Shown piece after piece: positions 23,834-36,192 of a stretch of DNA of 64,000 nt (position 1 is the stretch's first letter; each line of letters opens with the position of its first letter). Made by a program: the position numbers and the translations under genes. The stretch covers positions 24,942,001 through 25,006,000 of the forward strand of contig OY292276.1 in assembly GCA_958496175.1 (NCBI GenBank), in the 5' to 3' direction. The notes below the pieces were generated by a model, which saw nothing but the letters and a program-made list of their open reading frames with translations, was not told the origin of the DNA and did no database searches. Source of the DNA: Sisyra terminalis (taxonomy: Eukaryota; Arthropoda; Insecta; Neuroptera; Sisyridae).

Positions 23834-24061
23834 TTTTTCAATTTGGGTAAGTGGGGAATCATTTTCTAATAGTGGTTACCAAATAATTATTGTAATGATT
23901 TCACCCCTATAATAAGTATTTGGTAATATGGAACATAAGATGATACAATTTACTTTCTTTTCAACAATTCCAACATTTTCTAGTAATTTATTTATTTTTA
24001 TAAATTGTAAAGTTATATGCTTCTTAAATTGATTATTTTTATAAGTAATAATATGGAATAA

Positions 24062-24182
24062 TAATATGTGAAAAATGGAAAATGGAAAATGAGAAATATT
24101 GAATATTTTCCCAGTAGAGGATTGGAGCCCTGTACCTACCGTTTTGGGAGCGACCACCATAATCACTTGTTCATCGGTGAAC
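24062..24182 (-). mobile_element. tRNA-derived SINE, copy 4 (partial)
   Basis: On the minus strand a head TGAACAAGTGATTATGGTGG, then TCGCTCCCAAAACGGTAGGT and a degraded B box (GGGCTCCAATCCTC), followed by TATTTCTCATTTTCC. The rest of the body is missing. Two overlapping open frames here (23876-24166 minus, 24068-24259 plus) arise from this SINE. Confidence 0.65.
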
Positions 24183-26437
24183 TTAATTTAAATTTAAATT
24201 TATTATTTATTAAATTTTTTTGTTGGTTTTTTTTCATAAGGATTTGCGTCCTTTTTTAAAAATTTGAATAACTTTCTGAAACGGAGAGAACTTTGACTAT
24301 TCGTTTAAAAGGCTCAAAACTTTTTCCTATCTTTGATATAATGAAAAATAATTAAAAAAAAAATGGTGAACATAATATGATAAAAAATATTTCCGGGAAA
24401 AAAAAATAACCAAGTTAGAGGTGTTTATTTTCATTTAAGAATTTTTTTCTTAGATGAAAAAAGGAAAATATTAATTTTAAAACGTAACTGTAGGTACTTA
24501 AGTTATTCTAATAAATGTTTTTGTTTTTTTTTTCGAAAAACATAATCAATGAATAGTTTAAATAAACACTTACTGCTTTTTTTTTAAATTCTTATTATTT
24601 ATTTCAAAAAACATAAATGCATCATAACGAAATTTCAAAAATTTTCAGAAACTTTCCCAAAATAAAAGTTCATTCCCAGATTCAAGATTTTCACTGAATT
24701 AACATTGTAACCCAACTATAAAAATGCTTTTTATTATATTAAACACGATTTCCCTTTTCCAAAATTGATTTGTTCGACCCAACAAGTATCTAACAATGCT
24801 CCGGCCATAAAACATTCTATTAACAATCCCATTAAAATTTATTATTCCACTTCATTAACGAGTTATCTATTTATTGTCATAATTTTATTCATAAGGTCCA
24901 AATCATTTGCATACAAGTCCCCCGCTCGAGTCTTCACGCTCCAGAGATATTCAATTTAAATAAATTACAAACAAAAATAAACAGAATCTCCAAAAAGCCT
25001 ATAAGTTATTATAACTGTAATAAAAATAAATAATTTCACTTTGTATAGGTGGCATATGTTTGGAAAAGAAATATTTTATAAATACAAATAAATTAAATTT
25101 AAATCCAAATAAATAGGATAAATCACGTTCAAGCGCAACAGAATGGGATTGTGAAGTCTACGATGTCGTTAACCATTGATTTAATTTAAAAAAAAAACTT
25201 ATCTTTAAGTACTTGCATTACACATTGTGGGAAAAGATCACTGGACTAATCCAAATGTACAATATGATAGATATTGGAGATTATAAATAGAGCGCATTAT
25301 TCCCAAAAGAGGGGTCAAACGAAACTAACAAAAAAGTTGGTTTTATATTCAAAGGATCCACTTAATCGGTGTTCTGAATGCATGCTTTATCTGATTTAAT
25401 ATCTGACAAGTAAATTTCTCATTGACTAAGTGCTCATTATCTGAACAATTTTACTCTTAATAATGTCGAGCAAACCAGCACCACGTCAATGTGACACTTA
25501 AAACTTTACATACTTGAACGTATGTTATGTAATATAAGTTTATGTAAACTTAAATACTTATATGATACTTAAATATAATTATTAATATTGCATAAGGTTG
25601 GAGCAAATTTTGTATATTATCTCTATATCATTTATATTAAGTTGGCTGATTGAAACGTTAATACTGTTTGAATCTCGATGAAAATTTCGTTTGTTCCAAA
25701 ACTAATTAGCCTCGTTCATTAATTATTATACGAGGCAAACAAGGATGGAAACAACTCTATCTAAGCTATCAATTTTCGTTGGAAAGTTTTCAAATCAAAT
25801 ATTTATCTCAAATAAATAAATTAATGGAGTTTTGTAAGTCAAATCTAAAAAAAGTGCTAAGTTGGCGAAAGTATATTTTTTTTTCTTAAAATTACAACCG
25901 AAAAGAAAATACTAGGTCAACTTAAGGAAGTTTTTGTAGCGCAGGAAATTTGCAGAACCCACGATTATTTTTCTTTGTGTGTTTAGTAATGATTTAATAA
26001 TTATTCATCAGTACATTTCATATTTATTATATTTCTTCCCTAACTAGCCATAAACTTTTAATATTCTACAAACTTATAATAATAATTAATCCCAACTTGA
26101 ACAATAAACAATAATGGATGGTTCTGGTACGCCTATCAGAGCACTAGTGCTGGGCTCACTAGTCCACTTCTTGAACTTCACTTTCCTACCCTCTTTCGAA
26201 AACCCAAACAAGTGGAACTAAATTCTAATTTTGATGTCATAATTTGCTTCGTAAACTTTTGCAGTAAAATTGGGCAATAGTGTGTTATTATTTTCGAAAG
26301 AATATTCAACTTCGAATCCTTGGTACATACAGAGAAAAACAATTTTCCTAAATAACATAATCTACTCTATAATAAAAAAACATGCACTCATTTGGCAAAA
26401 CAGAAAACAATAATGAGTCGAGTCGACTGGAAAAAAA
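24183..26437. other. A+T-rich DNA, nothing recognised
   Basis: No supported feature. Confidence 0.4.
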
Positions 26438-27262
26438 TACATATGGGCAGTTCACACGCGATAGAAGTGAAATCTTCAAAAAGTGAACTTCAAGATAGTG
26501 AGATGAATGTAAAATTTCGAGAGAAGGATAGTTGTAGGGTTTACTTATGTTAATATTGATACTAAGTTTAAAAATTACTTTACATTTTATTCACATATAT
26601 TTTATAAATTTTTCCAGACTCCGAGTTTGCATTTTTGATAATTAATATGAGTGACTTTTGGTAACTGATGTATGAAATAAATATTTTAGTTTCGATTTGA
26701 TCAATAAATATATCGTTGGCATGTGAGTAATTATGCCGAGTGGAAGAACCAGGCAAAAAACAAAGAGAAGGCGTTCCTAATAATAGCCAATCACAGCTGG
26801 ATTATCGAAAATCATTGGAATAATCAACCAGAAAAGAGAGAGCATTCCAACCAACAGTCGATCATAGCTGAGTGATCAAAAATTACTCGTAATTACATAA
26901 TATATCGTCAATTACTGTTTTTGATCTTATCGTTGATACAGTTCAATTGCTACAATTGCTAGAAACTGATTCAAAGAGATCGTTGTATCTAATACAATAT
27001 TTACACTAAAATCACCACTTAAAATCTATTTTTTTAAGTTATGTTTTCTATTTTTGTTTTTGATAATCATAGTGATATTCTGTATTCGATTTCGGTATAC
27101 TTTAAAACTATTTTTATTAAAACAATGAAATGTTCATGTAAGCAATTCACAATTCACCACGATTGTTAGGACGACTAGCGTAATACGCAGGCACGCACAT
27201 ACATAAGAAACAATCTAATGTTTTCTACTTCATTCTCTCGTTCATTAAATGTTATATATTTA
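26438..27262 (+). repeat. Dispersed repeat 'C', copy 1, with internal minisatellite
   Basis: Aligns with 55989-57075 in the same orientation. Anchors are GAATGTAAAATTTCGAGAG near 26506, TGAAATAAATATTTTAGTTT near 26672, ATATATCGTCAATTACT near 26899, ATCGTTGTATCT near 26980 and CGTAATACGCAGGCRCGC near 27179. Inside are two diverged units of about 75 bp (26738-26815 and 26816-26885), each with an AACCA...AGAG...TTCC...CCAATCA/CGATCA...GCTG order. No coding capacity or termini were found. Class unknown; a noncoding rolling-circle (Helitron-like) element with a central minisatellite is one possibility. Confidence 0.75.
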
Positions 27263-27785
27263 TATACTAAAAAAGTTTTCTTATTAATACTTTTTTTCTA
27301 CACTAGTAATAGTTTTCCTATTCAAATAAATTAACATTTTTTACTTAGGTAAAAATTTTTGATAGTCCTTAATTTGCCGTGCAGGCATACTCATACCCCA
27401 TAATTTTCCTTGATTTTCACGAAAATTTTGTGGAGTATACGATTCACACCACCTGGTAACGCAAGGATTAAATCATTCGATCTGTTCTAACCCGCATCGT
27501 CCTGCCTGTACGATATAAGTATATACAGTAGGATATATCCTGCAGACATGGATCCGACCGTGTGTTTCAAAACCAACTTTGGTTTTTTGAAGACGCATCA
27601 GGATAGTATAACTAATTTAATTCAAAACCAGAAAATCCAAAAACAAAAACTTCAAAAATTAAACGAATGGATCTGTGGTCTTTTCTACGTCTTCGTCCAA
27701 CACATGATATCAGGAGTTTTTTTTAAATTCGAGGGGGTGAAAGACCTCACTATATTATATACGAATAGTCAATACGGTTATATAT

Positions 27786-27792
27786 GAATATA

Positions 27793-27841
<49 letters not shown>
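27786..27841. repeat. (TA)n microsatellite
   Basis: An almost pure TA run of about 56 bp. A similar run lies inside repeat C copy 2. Confidence 0.9.
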
Positions 27842-27843
<2 letters not shown>

Positions 27844-27879
27844 ACTTATGTTTATTAAACTATTTTAAGAATAAATAAT

Positions 27880-28080
27880 AGGAGAACGAACGCTGTATTG
27901 CAAAGCCGACCACGAAATGAGGGCAAAGTGCAAAGGATTCTAGTGCCGTTAGTACTGAAGTATGAATAAAAGCGCTAAAAACATGTTCATATGATATAAA
28001 AATAACTAAGCCATAATTGAAATTTTGAGGACACGAAAACTAACAAATTGTTTATTTTGTTATTTATTCTTCGTGGTTTT
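27880..28080 (+). repeat. Dispersed repeat 'B', internally deleted tail copy
   Basis: GAGAACGAACGCTGTATTGC (27884 onward), then GAAATGAGGGCAAAGTGCAA and AAGCGCTAAAAACATGTTCA match the tail part of repeat B at 42644-42760 and 62890-63000. It then jumps to AATAACTAAGCCAT and GACACGAAAACTAACAAA, which lie about 230 bp further on in the 63-kb copy, so this copy has an internal deletion. Confidence 0.65.
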
Positions 28081-28247
28081 GATTTTCAACTCTGCTCATA
28101 AATGCAGAATCAACAATTTTTGTAGTAAAAAATTTGAATGTTTCCTTAGACCTATCTTGTAGCTTTCTAAGCTAGAGTATTCTAAAGCTATTCGACAATT
28201 AGAATACTAAAGTTGAGGTATTTTTTTTCCTTTTGATTATTAAATAC

Positions 28248-28410
28248 TATTGGCTACCCGTGACGTATTCACAGCCCATACTGACATAACTAACAAGTGA
28301 CAAAAATTGACAATTGATTGAAATCGTAAAGTCGAGTTTAAACAAATGACAATAATCAATTAGACAACAAATGACAACAATCTTTGCCGACATATATACC
28401 ATCATTTCCT
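28248..28410 (+). repeat. Dispersed repeat 'B', head fragment
   Basis: CTATTGGCTACCCGTGACGT, then CATACTGACATAACTAACAA and AAATGACAATAATCAATTAG match other repeat B heads. In the 42-kb copy the head precedes the tail; here it follows a tail fragment, so these are probably two insertions or a rearrangement. Confidence 0.6.
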
Positions 28411-30447
28411 TACTACGGGAAGAATAAGTTTGTTTAAAAGGGATATCTTCATATTTTTACAATTTCTTAATCTTATTAAATCCAAAAAAGAATTGAGAAT
28501 GAAGTTTGCAAAATTTTAAATGTAATTCGTAGCAAAGTTTCTTCAGAACATATCTTTTTAAAACTTGATTAAATTACAACATTTTCTATCAATAATGTCG
28601 ACGAAAGTAACAAAAAGAATTATCGAGAGACAAACTTTACGTTATGCACTAATAGTTTTATCTTAATTTCTCGCAAAGAAAATATCAAGTTTTCAGAAAA
28701 AGAAAGTTTTGGACAATTCTCTTTTGCACAAAAACTACCATAGTTTGTCAAATTAAATTAAGTTTGATGTTAATGGTATGTTTTAATTTTCCCTAGTAAT
28801 TGCAAATACGGGCATAAGTTGGAAATATATTATTATTATTATTATTTAATCAGTGAAAATAAAACAAGTCAAGAAATTTTCTTGGGTCGCGTCCAAATCG
28901 TCTTCAGATAAATTAAAATAATATTTTTAGAATTATCTCCGCACTATTCATAAAACCACTTCCATTGAAATTATTATGTTCATTTCTTTATCTCGAACAA
29001 CTAAACGTGTTTTATTACACTTTTATATCTTCGACCGTAATCATGAATTAAGCGCAACATAAATATAATATCGCGGTAATTATGAGGCGTTTTTCGCAAA
29101 AAAGCATATTCGCCACAAGATTGTACGTCGCATAAATAGCATAAATGAGTTAGAAATTTAATTAAACACCTCTTAAAACCGCACCAGCGATAAATTCTTA
29201 ATGAAGGCAATAAAAATAAATTTCATTACAGTCAATAAAAGTAAATACTTATGAAAATGAAACATATTAAAAGACCGAAATGCACATTTCAAATAAATTA
29301 TTTACTTTACAATTTTCGAGTTGATTTGATTGTACGAATGGTAAACGTAAATAAACCCTTTGAGAATCTTGATTTTGATTCTGAAATTATCGTGACGAGG
29401 AAAAGGTTTTAATTTGGCCCGAAATCGGGCTCAATTTAAATAAATACATAGAATTTAAACAGTTTAGGAAATTGTCGACCTCTCATTAAATGATAATCAC
29501 AACATTTTATGGAATTAAAAACAATTTCAAAGCTATAAATGATCCTTATCTAGTAAATCTACCGTTTTACTACACTCGAAATAGAGGATTGTTGTATTAG
29601 TTGTGTTTGGAGTTGAAATACGAATGGTTTGCTTAAAATATAATGTGAAAATTATCTGGAATTATCTCTAATGGATACGCGTTAATATGCATTTATTTTT
29701 AATTGGAGATATGAATATTTATATTGTGATTTAATCTTTAATGCAAATGAAACTTTTTCGGAGGATAAAATGGGCATTTTTGCGGAAAATAAGCTTATTA
29801 ATGATGCTTGAAAGCTGTAAGAAAAATTCTATTTGAATCATAAAAAATAAGATGAATGTCATTCTTCAAAAAAAAAAAAGCGCACGGATTTGGGGTAGGA
29901 ATAAAATAGCTTTGATCTGTAGAGAAAATTCTTTCAAAACCTTTTTAGTTTACTTAATTATCATCAAAAACAGTTTGTGGAAATTTAATTAAAATTTATA
30001 TTAATTAATTTCCTTACACGTTGTAAAAATGTTAATTAACATTTGAGAGAGATGAAAATAAAAAATTTAAAATTTGTAGAGTATGAAAAATATAAACATA
30101 TATAATTTTACCAAAAGTATAACTAACAATAGTTGTACTAATACTAATTATTTTACGGGTGTTTATTAGTAAAAATGTCAGTATTTAATGTCAAACATTA
30201 TCATTGTACTTTAATTTTGTTTTTTTTTTTAGTATAAATGAATAATCAAATTATAACCACTTAAAATAGTAAAGACTTAAATTTATAATTAAATTACGTA
30301 GTTATACATGGTGTTCCAATTTTAAAGAATGTTAAAGATAAATTGACGAAAATATCTGAATTACACACTACCTCCCTCACCTCCCTTGAATAAAACAAAA
30401 CGGAAATATTTTATTTAAATCATCCAATGCCAATTTTCAACACCATT
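28411..30447. other. A+T-rich DNA, nothing recognised
   Basis: No supported feature. Confidence 0.4.
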
Positions 30448-30646
30448 AAAAATTGAATGTAATCCTACTGGTGGCCGAGTGGTTAAGGTGGCCGCTTCAA
30501 AACTGATCGGCGTTGGGTTCGAATCTAGTATCGAACAAATTTTCGATATTTCTTGATTAACAGATTTTTATGAACTCTAGAGTCGCTTAAGACTTTGGTT
30601 GTTATACGGTGACGGTAAATAACAAATAATAACAAAAATTGGATAT
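30448..30646 (+). mobile_element. tRNA-derived SINE, best copy, with target-site duplication
   Basis: The body (30461-30633) begins with a tRNA-like head. TGGCCGAGTGGTTAAGG fits a Pol III A box and GGTTCGAATCT a B box, at tRNA-like spacing; the head resembles tRNA-Leu/Ser. A tRNA-unrelated body follows (TATTTCTTGATTAACAGATT, CTCTAGAGTCGCTTAAGACT) and then a short A-rich end. The 13-bp flanks AAAAATTGAATGT (30448-30460) and AAAAATTGGATAT (30634-30646) match at 11 positions, fitting a LINE-driven insertion. Both boxes are intact, so this may be the youngest copy in the window. Confidence 0.88.
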
Positions 30647-31325
30647 GGCTATATATGCATACAGTACACGGGGAAAAATATATTAAAAATTACAATTTAA
30701 CATCGTTATCAGGGGGTTAGACTTTCATTAACTTAATCTTAACAATATTTTTTAAAATTTACTATGCATATTTGAATTTTTATGTTATAACATCTTAACT
30801 ATAATGACAATTTTCTTTAATTAATACTTGAACAAAAAGTAAGGTACGATGTTAGATTATGAACGTTTCTGTAAGTGTAATTGAGTATAAACATATACCA
30901 TGTACAAATAAAAGAGACAGAACTACTTATATCTCTACCCCTACTCTCTGACTTCTCATCAAACACATGCCTACGAGTGACACTACTTAAGTTTGTTTTC
31001 AGATATACAATATACATGAACTATTTTTACGAATGTACGAATTTTTATGATGTTGCATCGTAGAAACTACAGTACGTTCGTTCGGATTCAGCTCTGTAAT
31101 AATAAATAACAAAAATTATGTTGGACAAATATAATTTTTCTTATATATTTTTTCCGTGTAAAATACACACTATTGATTATTGATACATACTATATGTATA
31201 AGCAAATGGCGAAACTAACTATTAAGACTAAGAGAATTTGTATTAAAATATTTTGTTCTTTACAAATGTATAAAATATCAAAAAAATCGCCCACGGAAGT
31301 TTTTTTTTGAACCAAAAACACAGCA
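30647..31325. other. A+T-rich DNA, nothing recognised
   Basis: No supported feature. Confidence 0.4.
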
Positions 31326-31479
31326 CGCAAAGCAAAAATTATTGGAAAGAATGTCACAGAGAGAACAATTATCGATTCCAATATTTTTATAAAAGTGAGA
31401 GAAGCATTCAAACATAGTTAAATAAAAATAAAAATCAAATCAAATATAAAAATTAACGTACAAAACCAAAAAAAAAATT
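31326..31479 (-). repeat. 3'-flank of tRNA-Gly copy 1, duplicated
   Basis: GCAAAGCAAAAATTATTGGA (from 31326) and the following AATGT...ATTATCGATT blocks resemble 32921 onward, next to the second tRNA gene (GCAAAGCAAAATTTATTGGA). The duplicated unit therefore included downstream DNA, which has since diverged much more than the tRNA itself. Confidence 0.7.
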
Positions 31480-31550
31480 TGCATCGGCCGGGAATCGAAC
31501 CCGGGCCGCCCGCGTGGCAGGCGAGCATTCTACCACTGAACCACCGATGC
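31480..31550 (-). tRNA. tRNA-Gly (anticodon GCC)
   Basis: A complete 71-nt cloverleaf. The acceptor stem GCATCGG pairs with CCGATGC, the discriminator base is A, and the T arm is CCGGG-TTCGATT-CCCGG. The anticodon GCC is at plus-strand 31516-31518 in the loop CTGCCAC, reading glycine GGC/GGU codons. The internal promoter boxes are intact. The transcript runs directly into an oligo-T stretch (plus-strand A run at about 31469-31477), a good Pol III terminator. No intron. It is identical to the gene at 33037-33107. Surrounding DNA is A+T-rich, so the GC-rich gene stands out clearly. Confidence 0.97.
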
Positions 31551-32920
31551 CTTGAAAACAGCAATTTTTTTTATCAATAGCAATTTTTATCAAAATTGAT
31601 AAAAAATCAGAAAAAAAAATTATAATTGCATTTTAATGATACTTAACTGATACCCGCGTCTTTGTCGACGTGACGTATATGTAGATAATATTTTCTTTTT
31701 AATTTTGCTGTTTGCCGTGGTGTATGGGAGTTTTTATTTTTTTATAATCTTACAAAAAAAAAACATTTGTATTTACGAAACACGATTTCGGCGCTTTTAA
31801 ATTAATATATCTAATAAACTGCTGCTTAGAACAAAATAGTTATTAATAATGTTCAATAAATTTTTAAAAATATCCAATGGTGTTCCACAGGATTTGGTAA
31901 ATTTATATTTTTCATCTCTAATGCGTATAGTGTATTATGTTAAATCAAACGGTTAATCAAATCATTTGAAAATCAATCAACTTTGTATAAATAAAAAATC
32001 AAGGTCAATAAAGCTAGGATTAAGCTTCAAAAGGTTTCAAAAATGCCCATGTTTTAATTGGATAATTTTCTTGAAATGGATATGTCAACAATCTACATTG
32101 AACTTCAATATCCAAATTCAAAAGTACAGGACTTACATTTTTGTATACTAGTAGGAATTCCAGTTACTTTTTCGATTCCCAAATGAACCTTTTTCCCAAA
32201 GCCATTATCCTACTGCACTATCTGATACTGCCCCGAATTTGAAATTTGAACGATTGTACAAAACTCAATTCCTCCATAATCGCAGTCACATACTCATATG
32301 TAACAAATAACCATTACCAGAAATTTAATATTATTGTTCACAATATCCAAATTAAAATATGTAAAATTGTGAGCCAATAAATTTATTTTCAATCGATAGT
32401 TTTTAACTAGGAACCGTATAGCGTGGAAGATCTTATTTTTTAATTGAATTATGAGATAAAAAATCTCCCTAAATTTACCGGCAGAATCCAAAATTGCTCC
32501 AAGTCTACAATCATTAGTACATAGATAATTAGGATTTTAGAGAATTGGATTACGAGAAGATGATTTTTGATGAATTTCAAAATCAACATTTTATTGATAA
32601 ATTGGTTGCGTCCATAATTTACATAATATTGTTTATGTTTTATATACAATATTTTATTCTTATGAGAGACCCTTGTGGTAATAACGTTATATTCTGTGAA
32701 TAATGAGTTTCTGTAATTAGAATTCACATACGCATCGAAAGCATCTGTGTAATTAACACCGAATAGAATGAAGCAATCCTTAAGATTCCGGTTTACATAC
32801 TTCGTTCTTTATGAGCCTTTTAAATCGTATATGGAGTCGAAAAAAAATTGTATATGGAAGCTCCACTTCTATTAAACTAAAATCGAACACAATTAACATG
32901 GGATATATTTATTTTTTAGT
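31551..32920. other. A+T-rich spacer between the tRNA-Gly genes
   Basis: No supported feature. The short frames at 31966-32151 and 32294-32727 show no motif. Confidence 0.4.
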
Positions 32921-33036
32921 GCAAAGCAAAATTTATTGGAAACAATGTAACAATCAAAAAATTATTGATTTCAAAGGAAAAAAAATAAACTTAAATATAA
33001 AGAAAATCAAAATTAAACGCAAAAAATAAAAAAAAT
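32921..33036 (-). repeat. 3'-flank of tRNA-Gly copy 2, duplicated
   Basis: Counterpart of 31326-31479, about 40 bp shorter through indels. Similarity is clearest over the first 50 bp. Confidence 0.65.
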
Positions 33037-33107
33037 TGCATCGGCCGGGAATCGAACCCGGGCCGCCCGCGTGGCAGGCGAGCATTCTACCACTGAACCA
33101 CCGATGC
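33037..33107 (-). tRNA. tRNA-Gly (anticodon GCC), second copy
   Basis: Identical over all 71 nt to the gene at 31480-31550 and in the same orientation. The anticodon GCC is at plus-strand 33073-33075. The transcript ends in a T8 run (plus-strand A run at about 33029-33035). Identical genes with diverged flanks suggest an old tandem duplication with the tRNA kept by selection or gene conversion. An open frame on the other strand (33036-33218) is only the tRNA read in reverse. Confidence 0.97.
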
Positions 33108-33489
33108 CGTGGTCGATTAAATTATATTTTCAAATCTTACTCACAATTGATAACTCAACAGAAACGAATTATAATTAGATTTTTAAGTCTTAAAAATCTA
33201 TTTTATTATTTTTATTAACTTATAATAAATATTATTTATATTATTATTATTATTTTTATTAATATTTCCGCGACTGCAAAGAATTATTTTTCCCATACTT
33301 CAATAAAATAAAAGCAATCTTCCCAATATTTTTCATACTGATATTTGTAGACTAGTGAGTGATTTGGTAATAAGGTTTAAGATTTTTTTTACATTTAGCA
33401 AGTGCACAAAGAGTAAAAAGCAGCAAAAGGGTATAAATTATTTTGAAAATCAGAAACAGTAGTAAGTACCAACAAGAAAATCAAAAATA

Positions 33490-33880
33490 CGAAAACTCTT
33501 ATGGGTACCAGGTCACGAAGTCATAAATGAGAGCTAGAGGGTCAGCAAATTAATCCAAGAAACATGTTTACACTTTCATTCGCAATTTCAAAATCCGAAA
33601 AAAGATTAATACATGTACAAAAATATGAAAAGTAAAACCAAAAGAAGAGAAACTAATTCATCAAATAACTCATAATATATACACAGCCGTCCAATGGTTA
33701 AAATACTATGGTTTACTCCAGACTATAGCACAGAAGGGACAAAAATAATAACTAGAATAAAATTGGGATATTGTTGCATATTGAAACATCTACATTGTAC
33801 TAATCCAGAAAGGTGGATAACCTTAACCATATGCTGTAATATCCAATGGTAAAAAAACAACTTCAATAACGTCTTTTGAT
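33490..33880 (+). pseudogene. Decayed retroelement RNase H / C-terminal remnant
   Basis: On the plus strand a frame reads LLWVPGHEVINES, a stop, then RVSKLIQETC, corresponding to the W-V-P-G-H-x-G-x-x-G-N-E end of RNase H. Downstream, about 3733-3850 bp further into the 30-kb block (33710-33850), WFTPDYSTEGTKIITRIKLG and CNIQW follow the layout of the C-terminal region. It resembles the minus-strand remnant at 18835-19950 in its RNase H block (LLWVPSHKEGH there). Several stops and frameshifts make it non-functional. Confidence 0.6.
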
Positions 33881-35957
33881 TATTTATAAAAGGACTAAGG
33901 ACTGGGATAATAAAAAGGCTAAAATAATTTGATTAAACATTCCTTATACGGTCGTTATAAAAATAATTCTTTAATGCTTTTCTTTTAGAACATCAAATGT
34001 TATATGAGGTGTAAAAAATTACTACAACAGTCTTCAAACATGAAATTTCTGTTTAATTTATTGTGCAAAATAGCACAAACGATATGGGATTTATAAAAAA
34101 AAAATTAATAAAAGAAATACTCTACCCGATCGGAATGTAGACTACAGCGCTTCTTGGTAAGAACTAAAGGAGCACGCTTGAACTTTGCGTTGTCCGGAAA
34201 ATTAAATTTTATTCAACAGAAAAAAAAAGTTTCTTTTTTATAATTTTAAGCATTTTTCCTTTAATTTTAAATAAATTCAAATAATTTTCTACTTTATTTC
34301 ATACAGTTTTGCATAATTTTGAAATAAAATCTCAATTTTAATGAACAATATTTTCGTTAAAACAAACTATAACTTTACCCTTGAAAAAAGGTCTGCGCCC
34401 CTCTAATTTATATATGATTTACGTGTCTGTGGGCATTTTATAGATATTAAAGTTTAATTAAAATGCTTATGAGGCAAGTTTGAGTCAAAATATTAACAAT
34501 TAGACTCCATTAAGGCAAATAAAACTTTTTTTAATAGACTCCAACCTACAGTTGAAGTATTTTACATATAAATAAAAAAAATCATAATGCCTCTTCACTA
34601 GCACAGAAAATTTGAATATGATCCATCTTAAGCGTCTAGTTCAAACAAATATTTCAATTTAATTAATTCTGTTATTAATTTTTTTTATAAAAAATTAATG
34701 TCTAGACAAAAATGTATTAAGTAGGCATTAAATGAGGTTTTCATTGTATTTTCGCCTAATTAAATACTTATAATTTTCATTTTTCTTTTCAATTTAATTA
34801 CGCTGTTCTTTCTTAAACGCAAAACATTTCATTTTGGGGATTATATTTTATTATATTTTTCATAAATTAATTTGATTTTTAAGAAATATAAGAGGTTTCC
34901 AACTGAAATCGTTGAAATAATTTAGCTCAAAACGAAAAAAGATCCTTAAAGATAATTTATATGACACTTATGGTCATTTTTTTATACCTAGAATCTATAC
35001 AATATATTATGTAGTCGTAGTTGGTTTTATATAATTCAAACTAATCTCTTAAATATAGGAAAGAAATTTTAGGTAGATCTATTGAATTCTATATTTAATC
35101 ACCCAAAGAGTATGTAACATTTTATTCTTTGAATATTTAGACAAAATTTATTTTTATCGCAAGAGAAGAGAATCGTAATTAGTCTTTGTCGAATTTGGTC
35201 AAAACTCGAGCTTAATATTTAACGACTTGTCGTAAACCGAAAGATCTTATTACTAATTAATCAATTCAGAAAATAAACTGAGAGAGATCGCATTAAGTTA
35301 ATCTCCTAATTAATCTATTAATAAATTGTCTTGTCTTACATTACCGAAAAAAAATCGGATTAAATGGAAAAATGACGCTATAAAAATAAATTTTGTTTGA
35401 TTTTTGTTATTACTTAAATGAAATTAGATATAGAAACAAAAAGAGCTTTTATAACTCTTAGACAAAACGTATTCTTCATGAATTTACTAGTAAATGTGAA
35501 TAAACAAAGAGTGAATTTTCTATAAAATCATATTTTAAAGCACAAATCAATTGAAAACTTTGTTATAATAACTAAGTTTCCTATATATGCAATAGATATT
35601 TTAACAATTTAATTTATTGAGGTATGATCTCATGTTTAAAAACACTTCATAATTAGCTACAACTCTGTGACGTCACACATAAGTAAACAGAGTTTCTTCT
35701 GCATTTCCTTTTGTCAATCGATTGGTTTAAGTATTAATTACCAATAATTTTTTTCTTCCATCTTATTATATTCAGAATAAAATAGCTACTTATGAAGTTC
35801 TATATTTCAAAATGGAGAAACAATTTATGCAAGCTAATAGTGGAAAACTACATTATAATATATTATTTTCAGATCCAATTAGAATTAATGAAATAATTTT
35901 TAAAAATTTTTTGAGGTTTAAACGGATCAATTTTTAATTTATTGTTTTTGAATTCTA
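33881..35957. other. A+T-rich DNA, nothing recognised
   Basis: No supported feature. Confidence 0.4.
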
Positions 35958-36192
35958 CAACGTTTTGTCACGTATCGTAACTTCCTCAAGCGGCTTATAA
36001 ATTTAATGTATGTTTATTTATTAAATTTATTTGTAATAATAAAATCATTGACATTTGTGGTAATTATTTATTTATTTCAAGATATAAATTATTGTACATA
36101 TATATTGTATTATCCTTTAAATGTGTATGTATTTATTGTATGTGTTTATTTATTAGATTCTTGAGAAAGTCACTATACGTGACAAAACGTTC
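35958..36192. mobile_element. Inverted-repeat element carrying a conserved stem-loop module
   Basis: The left arm 35958-35990 and right arm 36160-36192 are inverted copies at 29 of 33 positions. Read from each arm outward the module is CTTGAGRAAG, a 5-bp stem (GTCAC...GTGAC in the right arm; GTTAC...GTGAC with a wobble in the left), then AAAACGTT. The 170-bp centre is A+T-rich with GTTTATTTATTA repeats. A related module (TGAGGAAG, stem, GAAACGT) occurs at 60676-60703. Class unknown. Confidence 0.7.

Noticed and set aside
23876..24259. Two overlapping open frames on opposite strands
   Set aside because: They coincide with a SINE fragment and have A+T-driven codon content.
33036..33218. Plus-strand frame starting MHRPGIEPGPPAWQ
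   Set aside because: It is the tRNA-Gly gene read on the opposite strand.
35958..36192. Functional hammerhead ribozyme
   Set aside because: Only the order of blocks is similar; conserved core nucleotides differ and no third stem could be drawn, so I report a stem-loop module, not a ribozyme.
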